A stretch of 36,456 nt of DNA from Ruminococcus sp. (lineage in GTDB: Bacteria > Bacillota > Clostridia > Oscillospirales > Acutalibacteraceae), in contig JAFRCW010000020.1 of the NCBI GenBank assembly GCA_017404145.1, positions 1-36,456 of the forward strand. Reading direction: 5' to 3'. A model generated the notes under the pieces. That model saw only the letters and a program-made list of their open reading frames with translations, ran no database searches and was not told where the DNA came from. Position numbers and translations under genes: made by a program. Positions 1 to 6,863 of the stretch are shown one piece after another. Positions within the stretch are counted from its first letter, which is position 1, and every line of letters begins with the position of its first letter.

Positions 1-67
1 ACTCAACTTTGTTTTCAATATCTTTTTTAGGCTGACGTTTCGTTGGTCTTTTTGCTCTGCTCTTTTT

Positions 68-110
68 ATAAAAATGCAGCCGTGACTTTTGTCTCGACTG
101 CATTCTTTTT
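68..110 (-). terminator. Probable Rho-independent terminator after the ireB unit
   Basis: The 10-base arms at 73-82 and 95-104 pair with one G-T wobble. Read on the minus strand the stem is followed directly by a T run (TTTTTAT). It lies about 50 bases beyond the stop of the 157-441 gene, where a terminator for that unit is expected. The other flank is also T-rich, so it could work in both directions. Confidence 0.6.
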
Positions 111-156
111 TCTATTGCTTTTTTAACTTAATGATATTGCCCTTGCGGGTGCTTTT

Positions 157-441
157 TTATGACTTCAGCGCTCTTTCCAGCCATACGTCGGCAATATCGA
201 GAGCAAGGTACAGCCCGTTCTTCTCGCTCGATTTGACAAGCTGTTTTCTGGGACTTAAATCGGGATCGGTACAAAGCAGCTGGATCGCTACCTTGTCGGC
301 TACCTCTAAGCCGTTGACCTCTTTCTTGGACTTTATCTGCATTCTGATCACAAAACGCTCCGCCATCGAGCCGTAGTACAGCTCGTCGCCGACTCTGACG
401 AGCGGCTTACCCTTATAGGTGGAGAATTCTTTCTCAGCCAT
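157..441 (-). CDS. Small conserved protein of unknown function
   Basis: A 94-residue protein beginning MAEKEFSTYKGKPLVR. I do not recognise a named family. No signal peptide or membrane segment is visible and the sequence is mixed charged/hydrophobic, so it is probably cytosolic. The open frame extends three codons further upstream, but the ATG at 439-441 is the better start because AGGAAAGGA sits nine bases before it, whereas the upstream ATG touches the Shine-Dalgarno. It follows ireB by 17 bases on the same strand, so the two are very likely co-transcribed from the promoter at 735-763 and end at the terminator near 68-110. Co-transcription with ireB is the only hint to its role. Confidence 0.75.
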   Translation of the reverse strand: MAEKEFSTYKGKPLVRVGDELYYGSMAERFVIRMQIKSKKEVNGLEVADKVAIQLLCTDPDLSPRKQLVKSSEKNGLYLALDIADVWLERALKS

Positions 442-458
442 AGGTATCATTCCTTTCC

Positions 459-704
459 TCAGATGTTAAGATATGACTTGAGCATAGCCTCCAAAAGATC
501 GTCTCTGTCAATCTTACTGATGATATTTCTGGCGTTTCCGTAGGTAGTGATATAGGTCGGATCCTCGGAGAGAATATAACCGACGATCTGGTTGATGGGG
601 TTATAGCCCTTCTTCCTTAACGCGTCATATACGGTGGTCAAAGCCTGCTTGAGCTCGTCGTCACGGTTTCCGCCTAAGGAAAAAACCATTGTTTTATCTA
701 ACAT
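459..704 (-). CDS. ireB: IreB/YrzL (UPF0297) family regulatory phosphoprotein
   Basis: An 81-residue protein starting MLDKTMVFSLGG. The central stretch TVYDALRKKGYNPINQIVGY is the hallmark of the UPF0297 family, which includes Bacillus YrzL and Enterococcus IreB. The length matches the family (about 80-90 residues). In Enterococcus IreB is a substrate of the Ser/Thr kinase IreK and acts negatively in cell-envelope stress and cephalosporin tolerance; whether that holds here is inference. The ATG at 702-704 is preceded by GGAGGTG with a six-base spacer. A longer GTG start would lie inside that ribosome binding site and is less likely. It has its own promoter (735-763), so it need not depend on pheST upstream. 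Confidence 0.9.
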   Translation of the reverse strand: MLDKTMVFSLGGNRDDELKQALTTVYDALRKKGYNPINQIVGYILSEDPTYITTYGNARNIISKIDRDDLLEAMLKSYLNI

Positions 705-734
705 TAGAAACACCTCCGATGTTTAATACATTCT

Positions 735-763
735 AGTATACAACATATTGTGGAAGATTGCAA
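735..763 (-). promoter_or_regulatory. Sigma-A type promoter for ireB
   Basis: On the minus strand TTGCAA (758-763) and TATACT (735-740) are separated by exactly 17 bases, 30 bases before the ireB ATG. The match is good; activity is inferred. Confidence 0.6.
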
Positions 764-843
764 GTGTTATTCAAGAGATTTATCAAAGAACGTTATGGCA
801 GAGCTCCTTTTGAAGCCCCGCACATAGTTACGTCACATCATTC

Positions 844-878
844 ATTATGAATTATGCATTATGAATTATGAATTAAAT
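844..878. repeat. Array of 7-bp repeats (ATTATGA type)
   Basis: Five consecutive heptamers: ATTATGA, ATTATGC, ATTATGA, ATTATGA, ATTAAAT. The array ends one base from the pheT stop codon (880-882). It is one of four 7-bp-period arrays in this window, all at gene boundaries. Confidence 0.75.
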
Positions 879-879
879 A

Positions 880-3240
880 TTATCCCTTGAGCATAATGCC
901 CTGCTCCTCCAGATCCGCGACGATCGCGTCGGAAACAGCGGTGACCTCCTCGCGGGTGAGCGTACGGGTCGCGTCACAGAAAACGATGCGGACCGCGATG
1001 GAGCTCCTTTCGCCCTCTTCGTAAATATCAATCACTTCAACGTCCTTGATCAGCTCACACTTGGCGTTCTCGATCGCCTTCATGATCGGAGCGAACTTTG
1101 AAGTAACAAAGCTCAGATCGATCTCGATCGCGGGGAACTTGGAGGGGGCTTCATAGGAAATGCTCTTGTTCTCGATCGCGGCAAACTTCTCCACATCCAG
1201 CTCTGCGAACACAATACAGGCGCGCTTGTCAATCTTTTTCTGCACGACGGGATGAACGATACCGATCTTGCCGATCACTTCTCCGTCGCAGAGGATCTCG
1301 TTGAGGTTGGTCGGATGCTCATACTCGCGCTCGGGAGATACCGCTTTGAAAGTGATTTCCCTGTGCTTGAGATCGTCAAACAGTACTTCGATGATGGATT
1401 TGAGCTTGAAGTACAGATCTCTGACGTTGACGGTCTTTTGATAGAGCGTGACGCCGAGCATTTTATGCTCAATACAGAGGTTGTTCTCATCCAGACCGGT
1501 AACCACTCTGCCGATCTCGAAGATGCCGAAGCTGTCAGAAAAGCCGATGTTCGATTTCACCTGAGCGAGCTGGGTGGGGATCATCGTCTTTCGGATGGTC
1601 TCGATGTTGGGATTGGACGCGTTTTTGAGCTTGATCTCGCCGATGTTCTCGATACCGATCGCCTTGAACTCGTCGACATAGTTCCAGATGTAGGAATGAA
1701 GCTCATGCAGAGCGTATCTCTTGACGAGGATGTCCTTGATGTTGTCCTCATCCTTCTTGACCGGCTCGGGACGGGTCGGGAACAAGGGAGCGGACGCGGT
1801 GTGGATCTCAAAGTTGTCATAGCCGTAAATACGGGTGATCTCTTCAATGATATCCGCCTTGATGGTGACGTCCTTGGTGGCGCGCCATGAGGGGACTTTT
1901 ACTTCAAACTCACCGTCGTTCTCACTCGCTTTGAAGCCGAGACGCTCGAGGGTGGTCAGGATGGTATTGTTATCGATCTCAATACCGGTATAGCGGTCGA
2001 CATACGCCTTGTCAAAGCTCAGGGTGATCTCGGGATAATGATAGGCGTAGTCGTCGGTCAAAGCGGAAACGACCTCTACCCCGCTGTCGATCTTTTTAAG
2101 CAGATAGACGAATCGGGCGATCGCCGCCGTGGTCAGCTCGGGATCAAGCGACTTCTCATAGCGCATGGATGCGTCGGTGCGATGAGACAAACGGACGGTA
2201 GACTTACGGATGGATACCGCGTCAAAGGTAGCGGACTCCAGTGTGAGGGTATGGGTATCCTCCACGATCTCGGAGTCAAGACCGCCCATAATACCCGCAA
2301 TTGCGACAGGCGTATCGCCGTTGCAGATCATCAGGGTATCGGTATCGATATGACGCTCTACGCCGTCGAGCGTTTGAAACTCGAAGTCGTGGTCAAAACG
2401 CTTGATGCGGATGTTCTCCACCTTTCTGGAATCAAACGCGTGCATTGGCTGACCCATCTCGAGCATCAGGTAGTTGGTCATATCAGCGAGGAAGTTGATC
2501 GCTCTCATACCGCAGTAATAGAGACGAATTCTCATATTGACGGGGCTGACCGCGCGGGAGATGTTCTCAAACTGCAGGCAGGAATAACGCTGGCAGAGCG
2601 GATCCTCGATCTTCATATCGACCTTGGGGAGTCCGTCATATTTTGAAAGATCGTCAAAGTCAAGCGGCTTTAAGGGACGCTTGGCGATCGCCGCAAATTC
2701 TCTGGCGATACCGTAGTGCGACCACAGGTCGGGACGGTTGGTCAGAGATTTGTTATCCACTTCAAAGATGATATCGTCGATCTCGTACAGTTCTTTGAGA
2801 TCGGTGCCGAGCGCAACGTCGTCGGTGATATCCATAATGCCGGAGTGATCGTCGGAGATACCGATCTCACTTTCGGAACAGCACATACCATGGCTCATAT
2901 AGCCCGCCAGAGGTCTGGGCGCGATCGTGATCTCACCGATCTGTGCGCCGACCTTAGCGAACGCAGTCTTCATTCCGAGACGGACATTCGGCGCGCCGCA
3001 GACGACGTCGACCAATTCTTCTGCGCCGATGTCGACCTTTAAGAGATGGAGCTTCTTCGACTCGGGGTGATTTTCGATCGACTTGATCTCAGCGACAACC
3101 ACGCCGGAAAGATCCTTACCCTTAAACTGAATATCGTTCTCTACCTCCGCGGTAGAAAGGGAGAACTGATTGATCAGCGCTAATTCGTCAAGACCTGACA
3201 GATCGACAAAGTCTTTGATCCAATTCATTGATAAAAACAT
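880..3240 (-). CDS. pheT: Phenylalanyl-tRNA synthetase beta subunit
   Basis: A 786-residue protein, the usual size of bacterial PheT (about 790-800). It forms the alpha2-beta2 enzyme that charges tRNA-Phe. The N terminus (MNWIKDFVDL) leads into the tRNA-binding OB-fold domain (about residues 40-150, with GVVVAEI and HGMCCSESEIG). B3/B4 and B5 domains follow, and a C-terminal ferredoxin-like anticodon-binding domain (about 690-786, beginning near SKFPAIEIDLSF). AGGAG lies eight bases before the ATG. It starts 16 bases after the pheS stop, so pheS and pheT form an operon under the T-box leader at 4418-4669. Confidence 0.97.
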   Translation of the reverse strand: MFLSMNWIKDFVDLSGLDELALINQFSLSTAEVENDIQFKGKDLSGVVVAEIKSIENHPESKKLHLLKVDIGAEELVDVVCGAPNVRLGMKTAFAKVGAQIGEITIAPRPLAGYMSHGMCCSESEIGISDDHSGIMDITDDVALGTDLKELYEIDDIIFEVDNKSLTNRPDLWSHYGIAREFAAIAKRPLKPLDFDDLSKYDGLPKVDMKIEDPLCQRYSCLQFENISRAVSPVNMRIRLYYCGMRAINFLADMTNYLMLEMGQPMHAFDSRKVENIRIKRFDHDFEFQTLDGVERHIDTDTLMICNGDTPVAIAGIMGGLDSEIVEDTHTLTLESATFDAVSIRKSTVRLSHRTDASMRYEKSLDPELTTAAIARFVYLLKKIDSGVEVVSALTDDYAYHYPEITLSFDKAYVDRYTGIEIDNNTILTTLERLGFKASENDGEFEVKVPSWRATKDVTIKADIIEEITRIYGYDNFEIHTASAPLFPTRPEPVKKDEDNIKDILVKRYALHELHSYIWNYVDEFKAIGIENIGEIKLKNASNPNIETIRKTMIPTQLAQVKSNIGFSDSFGIFEIGRVVTGLDENNLCIEHKMLGVTLYQKTVNVRDLYFKLKSIIEVLFDDLKHREITFKAVSPEREYEHPTNLNEILCDGEVIGKIGIVHPVVQKKIDKRACIVFAELDVEKFAAIENKSISYEAPSKFPAIEIDLSFVTSKFAPIMKAIENAKCELIKDVEVIDIYEEGERSSIAVRIVFCDATRTLTREEVTAVSDAIVADLEEQGIMLKG

Positions 3241-3256
3241 AGTTCGTTCTCCTTTC

Positions 3257-4327
3257 TTACTTATCTTCGGTAAACTGCGAGAGGGCTTTCAGAGAGCCGG
3301 AGTTGAGGTCTCTGATATCCTTGACGCCGTATTTCATCATCGCGAGTCTGGTAAGACCCAGACCGAACGCGAAGCCTGTGTATTCTTCGGGATCGATGCC
3401 GCCCTCTTTGAGTACCTCGGGGTGGATCATACCGCAGGGGCAAAGTTCCAGCCAGCCACTGTGGTTGCAGGATGGACATCCGGTCTCGCCGCCGCAGATC
3501 AGACAGCTGATGTCAAGTTCAAAGCCCGGTTCTACGAACGGGAAGAAGCCCGGACGCAGCCTGACCTTGATATCTCTCTGGAATACTTCACTGAGCATGG
3601 TTTTCATAAAGTAGATCAGGTTGGAAATAGAAATATTCTTGTCGACCATCACACCCTCCATCTGGAAGAAGGTGTTCTCGTGGGTCGCGTCGGTCGCTTC
3701 ATTACGGAAGCATCTGCCGGGGAAGATCGCGCGGATGGGCATTCCCTGCTCTTTGAGCTGCTTGCCGTATTTTCTGAGGATCGCGTTCTGCGCGGCGGAG
3801 GTCTGGGACTTCAAAAGCTCGCCGTTCTCTAAGTAGTAGGTGTCCTGCATATCGCGGGCGGGGTGATCTTTCGGAACGTTGACCGCTTCAAAGCATTCAT
3901 AGTCGGTGACGACCTCGGGATAATCCTCTACGTTGAAGCCCATCGCGGTGAAAATACGCTCGCACTCTCGCTGGACGAGGGTGATCGGATGATAAGATCC
4001 TCTGTCCTCCTTGGTGGGGATGGTGAGGTCAAACTCGGGCATACTGTCGATCTCATTTTGGATCTCCAGCGCTTTGAGCTCTTCGGCGCGCTTTGCGATA
4101 CTGTCCGCCGACGCCTGCTTGAGCTCGTTGACCATCTGTCCGAAGGTCTTTTTCTCGTCAAGGGAAAGCGTCTTCATGGTCTTTAGCAAATCGGTGATAT
4201 AACCCTTTTTGCCGAGATACATCACGCGAAGATCTTCGATCATTTGCGGATCGGTCGCGTCGGAAAGAGCCTCAGCCAAAGACTGCCCTATCTCTTCAAA
4301 AATATCAAATGAAAAAAAGTCTTTCAT
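3257..4327 (-). CDS. pheS: Phenylalanyl-tRNA synthetase alpha subunit
   Basis: A 356-residue class II aminoacyl-tRNA synthetase catalytic subunit. The N-terminal helical arm (about 1-85) is followed by the catalytic core: motif 2 region around GRCFRNEATDATHENTFFQ, substrate-pocket sequence with FFPFVEPGFELD, and motif 3 GFAFGLGLTRLAM near the C terminus. A cysteine-rich insertion (ISCLICGGETGCPSC, then LCPCGMIHPEV) in the C-terminal part could bind a metal; similar Cys clusters occur in some bacterial PheS. AGGAGG lies a few bases upstream of the ATG. It is the first gene after the T-box leader and is co-transcribed with pheT. Confidence 0.97.
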   Translation of the reverse strand: MKDFFSFDIFEEIGQSLAEALSDATDPQMIEDLRVMYLGKKGYITDLLKTMKTLSLDEKKTFGQMVNELKQASADSIAKRAEELKALEIQNEIDSMPEFDLTIPTKEDRGSYHPITLVQRECERIFTAMGFNVEDYPEVVTDYECFEAVNVPKDHPARDMQDTYYLENGELLKSQTSAAQNAILRKYGKQLKEQGMPIRAIFPGRCFRNEATDATHENTFFQMEGVMVDKNISISNLIYFMKTMLSEVFQRDIKVRLRPGFFPFVEPGFELDISCLICGGETGCPSCNHSGWLELCPCGMIHPEVLKEGGIDPEEYTGFAFGLGLTRLAMMKYGVKDIRDLNSGSLKALSQFTEDK

Positions 4328-4350
4328 AATATCCTCCTGTATGATTATAG

Positions 4351-4385
4351 TGATTCGTGGTTAGTGATTAGTGATTAGTGGTTAG
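4351..4385. repeat. Array of 7-bp repeats (TGRTTAG type) in the pheS leader
   Basis: Five heptamers: TGATTCG, TGGTTAG, TGATTAG, TGATTAG, TGGTTAG. The array lies between the T-box terminator and the pheS ribosome binding site, so it is in the 5' untranslated region of pheST. The same units occur in inverted orientation at 6775-6809. Confidence 0.75.
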
Positions 4386-4417
4386 CGAAAAAGCAGAAAA
4401 CGCTTTCTCCGGATAAC

Positions 4418-4669
4418 AAAAAAGCCGCCCCTGAAAAGGGACGGAGATTCCGCGGTACCACCCAAATTTCCGTATCAAATACGGACACTCTGCGGCGTAT
4501 AACGGCGCCTGCCGTCACGAACTACTCGAAGAATCTTTCACCCGTGCCGCTCGAAAGTGAACTTCACCTTGATCCTGCTTCATCCGCTCTCAGCCGACGG
4601 CGGATGTTCTCTGTAAAGCCGAAAGAAAGGTTACTCTCTTTGTCACAGCGTTTCAAAATTCAATTTACC
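4418..4669 (-). promoter_or_regulatory. T-box riboswitch (phenylalanine) controlling pheST
   Basis: On the minus strand the T-box sequence GGGTGGTACCGCGG is present exactly (4450-4463). It is followed by a strong terminator hairpin with arms CCGTCCCT and AGGGGCGG (4425-4444) and then TTTTTT. Upstream Stem I elements are visible: AGAGAGTAA (loop E-like) and GGCTGAGAG (distal loop-like). A TTC triplet lies at 4559-4561 in the expected specifier loop region, matching Phe codon UUC. Uncharged tRNA-Phe should stabilise the antiterminator and let transcription reach pheS. The exact 5' boundary and the specifier assignment are inferred. Confidence 0.93.
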
Positions 4670-4675
4670 TCGGTT

Positions 4676-4704
4676 ATTTTAACACTAATATCAGTTTTTT
4701 TCAA
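4676..4704 (-). promoter_or_regulatory. Promoter of the pheST T-box transcript
   Basis: On the minus strand TTGAAA (4699-4704) and TAAAAT (4676-4681) are spaced by 17 bases, just upstream of the T-box Stem I. It is back to back with the plus-strand promoter at 4712-4740. Confidence 0.65.
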
Positions 4705-4711
4705 GTGCTTG

Positions 4712-4740
4712 TTGAAAAATTGTTCGCTTTATGTTATCCT
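4712..4740 (+). promoter_or_regulatory. Promoter of the 4768-6190 unit
   Basis: TTGAAA (4712-4717) and TATCCT (4735-4740) are spaced by 17 bases, 28 bases before the ATG at 4768. The -10 match is moderate. It lies eight bases from the divergent pheST promoter, so the two could interfere. Confidence 0.45.
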
Positions 4741-4767
4741 AAATTCATACTGTTTTGAGGTGATAAT

Positions 4768-5310
4768 ATGGACAATCTGACCGAACAAGTGGTAAAAGTC
4801 AAGAAAACAGCCAAATACTATATCAACATCATCCTGATCATCCTTGCCGCGGTGGGTATCCCTGCGGGACTAATCGTGCTCGCCGAGGTCATCCAGAGAG
4901 CATATCTGATCTATATCGCGTTCTTTTTGATCCTGATCTTTGCGTATCTGGCGTGGCTTTTCATCACATCGCTGAATATTGAATACGAATACGCGCTTTT
5001 AGGCTCTACTTTCGTCGCGGACAAGATCATCGCCAAGCGCCGCAGAAAAAAGATCCTCAAGCTCGAGGTCAAGGAGATCGAAGACTTCTTCTGCTATTCC
5101 GATCAGGAAATGAGTAAGAGAAAATTCGCCAAAGTTTATGAGGTTGCGTCGGAGAAGTATTCCGACAGCAACTTTGTCGCTTGCTTCTACTCTCAGGCAA
5201 AAGGCAAATGCGCACTGGTCTTCTCCCCTAACGATAAAATGCTGCAGGCGATGAAGCCGTTCTTCAAGCCGGAGATCGCCCTTAAAATCTACAAAGACAA
5301 GTTGTTCTGA
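4768..5310 (+). CDS. Two-TM membrane protein of unknown function (DUF6106-like)
   Basis: A 180-residue protein. Two hydrophobic segments (about residues 18-40 and 45-68) form a membrane hairpin. They are followed by a cytosolic domain with a basic run (AKRRRKKILKLEVKEIEDF) and a mixed alpha/beta tail. The order of features and the sequence NIEYEYALLGSTFVADKII resemble the DUF6106 family as I remember it, for which no function is known. GAGGTG precedes the ATG by five bases. Its TGA is one base before the nnrD start, so the two genes are translationally close. Its job cannot be told from sequence. Confidence 0.85.
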   Translation: MDNLTEQVVKVKKTAKYYINIILIILAAVGIPAGLIVLAEVIQRAYLIYIAFFLILIFAYLAWLFITSLNIEYEYALLGSTFVADKIIAKRRRKKILKLEVKEIEDFFCYSDQEMSKRKFAKVYEVASEKYSDSNFVACFYSQAKGKCALVFSPNDKMLQAMKPFFKPEIALKIYKDKLF

Positions 5311-5311
5311 T

Positions 5312-6190
5312 ATGAAAACGATCGATTTTAATTTCGTTAAAAGAAATATGCCACACCGTCCCGACGATGCTCATAAAGGCACGATGGGGACCTTGATGAA
5401 CATCACCGGCTCCTGGGGCTACACGGGAGCCGCGATCCTCTGCGCCAAGGCGGCGCTGAGATCGGGCGTGGGACTTTTGTATCAGATCCTGCCCGAAAGC
5501 GTCTATCCCATCTTTGCGTCTTCTGTCTATGAAGCGGTGTGCGTTCCCGTTTCCGACTCTGCCGACAAGACGGTGTCTTCGAGCTCTGTCTACTATATCC
5601 AGACACTGCTCGAAAAGGCGTCCGCCGCCGTGATCGGCTGCGGTCTGAAGAATACCGACGACACCCGCGCGGTCGTCGACGCCGTGATCAAAAGCTGTAC
5701 CTCTCCCCTTGTGGTCGACGCAGACGGCATAAACGCGCTCGCTTCGCATATAGATATATTGGAAAGAGCAAAAACGGAGCTGATCCTCACCCCGCATCCA
5801 AAAGAGTTCTCCCGTCTGACAGAGCTGGATACCGCGTATATCGTAGAAAACCGTGTGAAAGCGGCAGAGGATTTTTCGAAGAAATATCCCAATGTTACGC
5901 TGGTGCTGAAAGGTCACAGAACCCTGATCGCCAAGAACGGAGAGATCTACGAGAACCCGACAGGCAACTCCGGTATGGCAAAGGGCGGCGCGGGAGATGT
6001 GCTCTCCGGTATCATCGGCTCTCTGCTCGCGCAGGGCGTCTCCCCCTTTAAGGCGGCTGTGATGGGCGTGTACCTGCACGGCAGAGCGGGAGATATCGCG
6101 GCTGAAAGGCTTACCAAGACTGCCATGCTGCCGAGCGACATTATCGACTGTCTGCCGGAAGCGTATACGGAACTAAGAACTAAGGACTAA
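5312..6190 (+). CDS. nnrD: ADP-dependent (S)-NAD(P)H-hydrate dehydratase
   Basis: A 292-residue ribokinase-fold enzyme of the YjeF C-terminal family, which repairs hydrated NAD(P)H at the expense of ADP. Family marks are HKGTMGTLMNITGSWGYTGA near the N terminus, VVDADGINAL (about 131-140), LTPHPKEFSRL (about 159-169) and the C-terminal GNSGMAKGGAGDVLSGIIG, whose GAGD motif carries the catalytic Asp. The NnrE epimerase domain often fused N-terminally is absent, so this is the stand-alone form. The last codons and the TAA stop (6188-6190) lie in a short array of 7-bp repeats, which supplies the C-terminal ELRTKD tail. Confidence 0.93.
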   Translation: MKTIDFNFVKRNMPHRPDDAHKGTMGTLMNITGSWGYTGAAILCAKAALRSGVGLLYQILPESVYPIFASSVYEAVCVPVSDSADKTVSSSSVYYIQTLLEKASAAVIGCGLKNTDDTRAVVDAVIKSCTSPLVVDADGINALASHIDILERAKTELILTPHPKEFSRLTELDTAYIVENRVKAAEDFSKKYPNVTLVLKGHRTLIAKNGEIYENPTGNSGMAKGGAGDVLSGIIGSLLAQGVSPFKAAVMGVYLHGRAGDIAAERLTKTAMLPSDIIDCLPEAYTELRTKD

Positions 6191-6191
6191 A
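6171..6191. repeat. Short 7-bp repeat array overlapping the nnrD stop
   Basis: Three units, AACTAAG, AACTAAG, GACTAAA, run through the last codons and stop of nnrD. Three units alone could be chance; it is listed because of the three longer arrays at 844, 4351 and 6775. Confidence 0.5.
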
Positions 6192-6195
6192 AATG

Positions 6196-6273
6196 GTAGG
6201 GGAGGGTCTTGACCCTCCCGAATGAAAAAATCGAAGCGTAAAAACCGGCGGGAGGGTCAAGACCCTCCCCTAC
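6196..6273. repeat. Perfect 25-bp inverted repeat with self-palindromic arms (MITE/REP-like)
   Basis: The left arm at 6196-6220 (starting GTAGGGGAGGGTC, ending GACCCTCCCG) is the exact reverse complement of the right arm at 6249-6273. Each arm is itself a near-perfect palindrome (GGGAGGGTC-TT-GACCCTCCC). The 28-base centre is A-rich. The element fills most of the nnrD-lipoprotein gap and could fold into one long or two short hairpins, so it may also end transcription. Related GGGAGGG hairpins occur near 8780 and 11527. Confidence 0.85.
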
Positions 6274-6321
6274 AGTTTCAAAGAAAGGAATGTAAAAGAA
6301 ACAACTATCGGAGGTTTTTCG

Positions 6322-6792
6322 ATGAAACAGTTTTTTCTGACATTCCTTATTTTTCTGTCTGTTTTAACCCTCAGCGCCTGCGGCAGTACGCCGACGCTGC
6401 ATCCGGAGTTGCCCGCCGCAGAGGTATCCTGTCGGGATACTGTCTACAGTGTCTCGGCTGAAAGCACAGAGGACGGCGTTGTCATCACCCTGCTCTCCCC
6501 CGACTCAGTCAGCGGAATATCCTATCGCTATGAGGGCGATGAAATGACGATAGACTGCGAGGGGCTTCAATGTATCACAGACAGCGCCTATCTGCCCGAC
6601 AACGCGATCGCGGCGTCTTTCTATGCGGCAGTGACGGAGTCAGAAAACGCGCAGTACGAATACAGTGAGGACGATAGCGACATCTTCACCGCGTGTGACG
6701 GAAGATTTGTTTTCAGAGTAAAGGACGGACAGATCAGCGAGATCTGTGATAATCAGTACGGATACGATTATTTTCTAGCCACTAATCACTAA
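6322..6792 (+). CDS. Small lipoprotein of unknown function
   Basis: A 156-residue protein with a lipoprotein signal: MKQFFLTFLIFLSVLTLSAC, where LSAC is the lipobox and Cys20 the acylation site. The mature part is acidic and has no domain I can name. GGAGG lies seven bases before the ATG. The last codons (reading LATNH) and the TAA stop are formed by the 7-bp repeat array at 6775-6809, so the original C terminus may have been replaced or extended by the repeat. It is separated from nnrD by the inverted-repeat element; whether it has its own promoter is unclear. Confidence 0.88.
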   Translation: MKQFFLTFLIFLSVLTLSACGSTPTLHPELPAAEVSCRDTVYSVSAESTEDGVVITLLSPDSVSGISYRYEGDEMTIDCEGLQCITDSAYLPDNAIAASFYAAVTESENAQYEYSEDDSDIFTACDGRFVFRVKDGQISEICDNQYGYDYFLATNH

Positions 6793-6809
6793 CCACTAAT
6801 CACTAAAAA
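6775..6809. repeat. Array of 7-bp repeats (CTAAYCA type) at the lipoprotein stop
   Basis: Five units: CTAGCCA, CTAATCA, CTAACCA, CTAATCA, CTAAAAA. Reverse-complemented they read TGRTTAG, the same unit as at 4351-4385. The lipoprotein stop codon (6790-6792) lies inside. Confidence 0.75.
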
Positions 6810-6840
6810 AACGGGCTGCTCCTTTTCGGAACAGCCCGTT
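6804..6840 (-). terminator. Strong terminator for the 6864-8648 gene
   Basis: Arms AACGGGCTGTTCC and GGAGCAGCCCGTT (minus strand) with a four-base loop are followed by seven T. It lies 24 bases past the stop. On the plus strand it may also end lipoprotein transcription, though the T run there is poor. Confidence 0.85.
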
Positions 6841-6863
6841 GTTGATTATTGTCATCATTTTTC

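Noticed and set aside
3170..3832. Plus-strand open frames inside pheS and pheT
   Set aside because: They are antisense to well supported tRNA synthetase genes and have no motifs of their own.
844..6809. Heptamer arrays as a CRISPR
   Set aside because: Units are 7 bases with no spacers, so they are simple tandem repeats.
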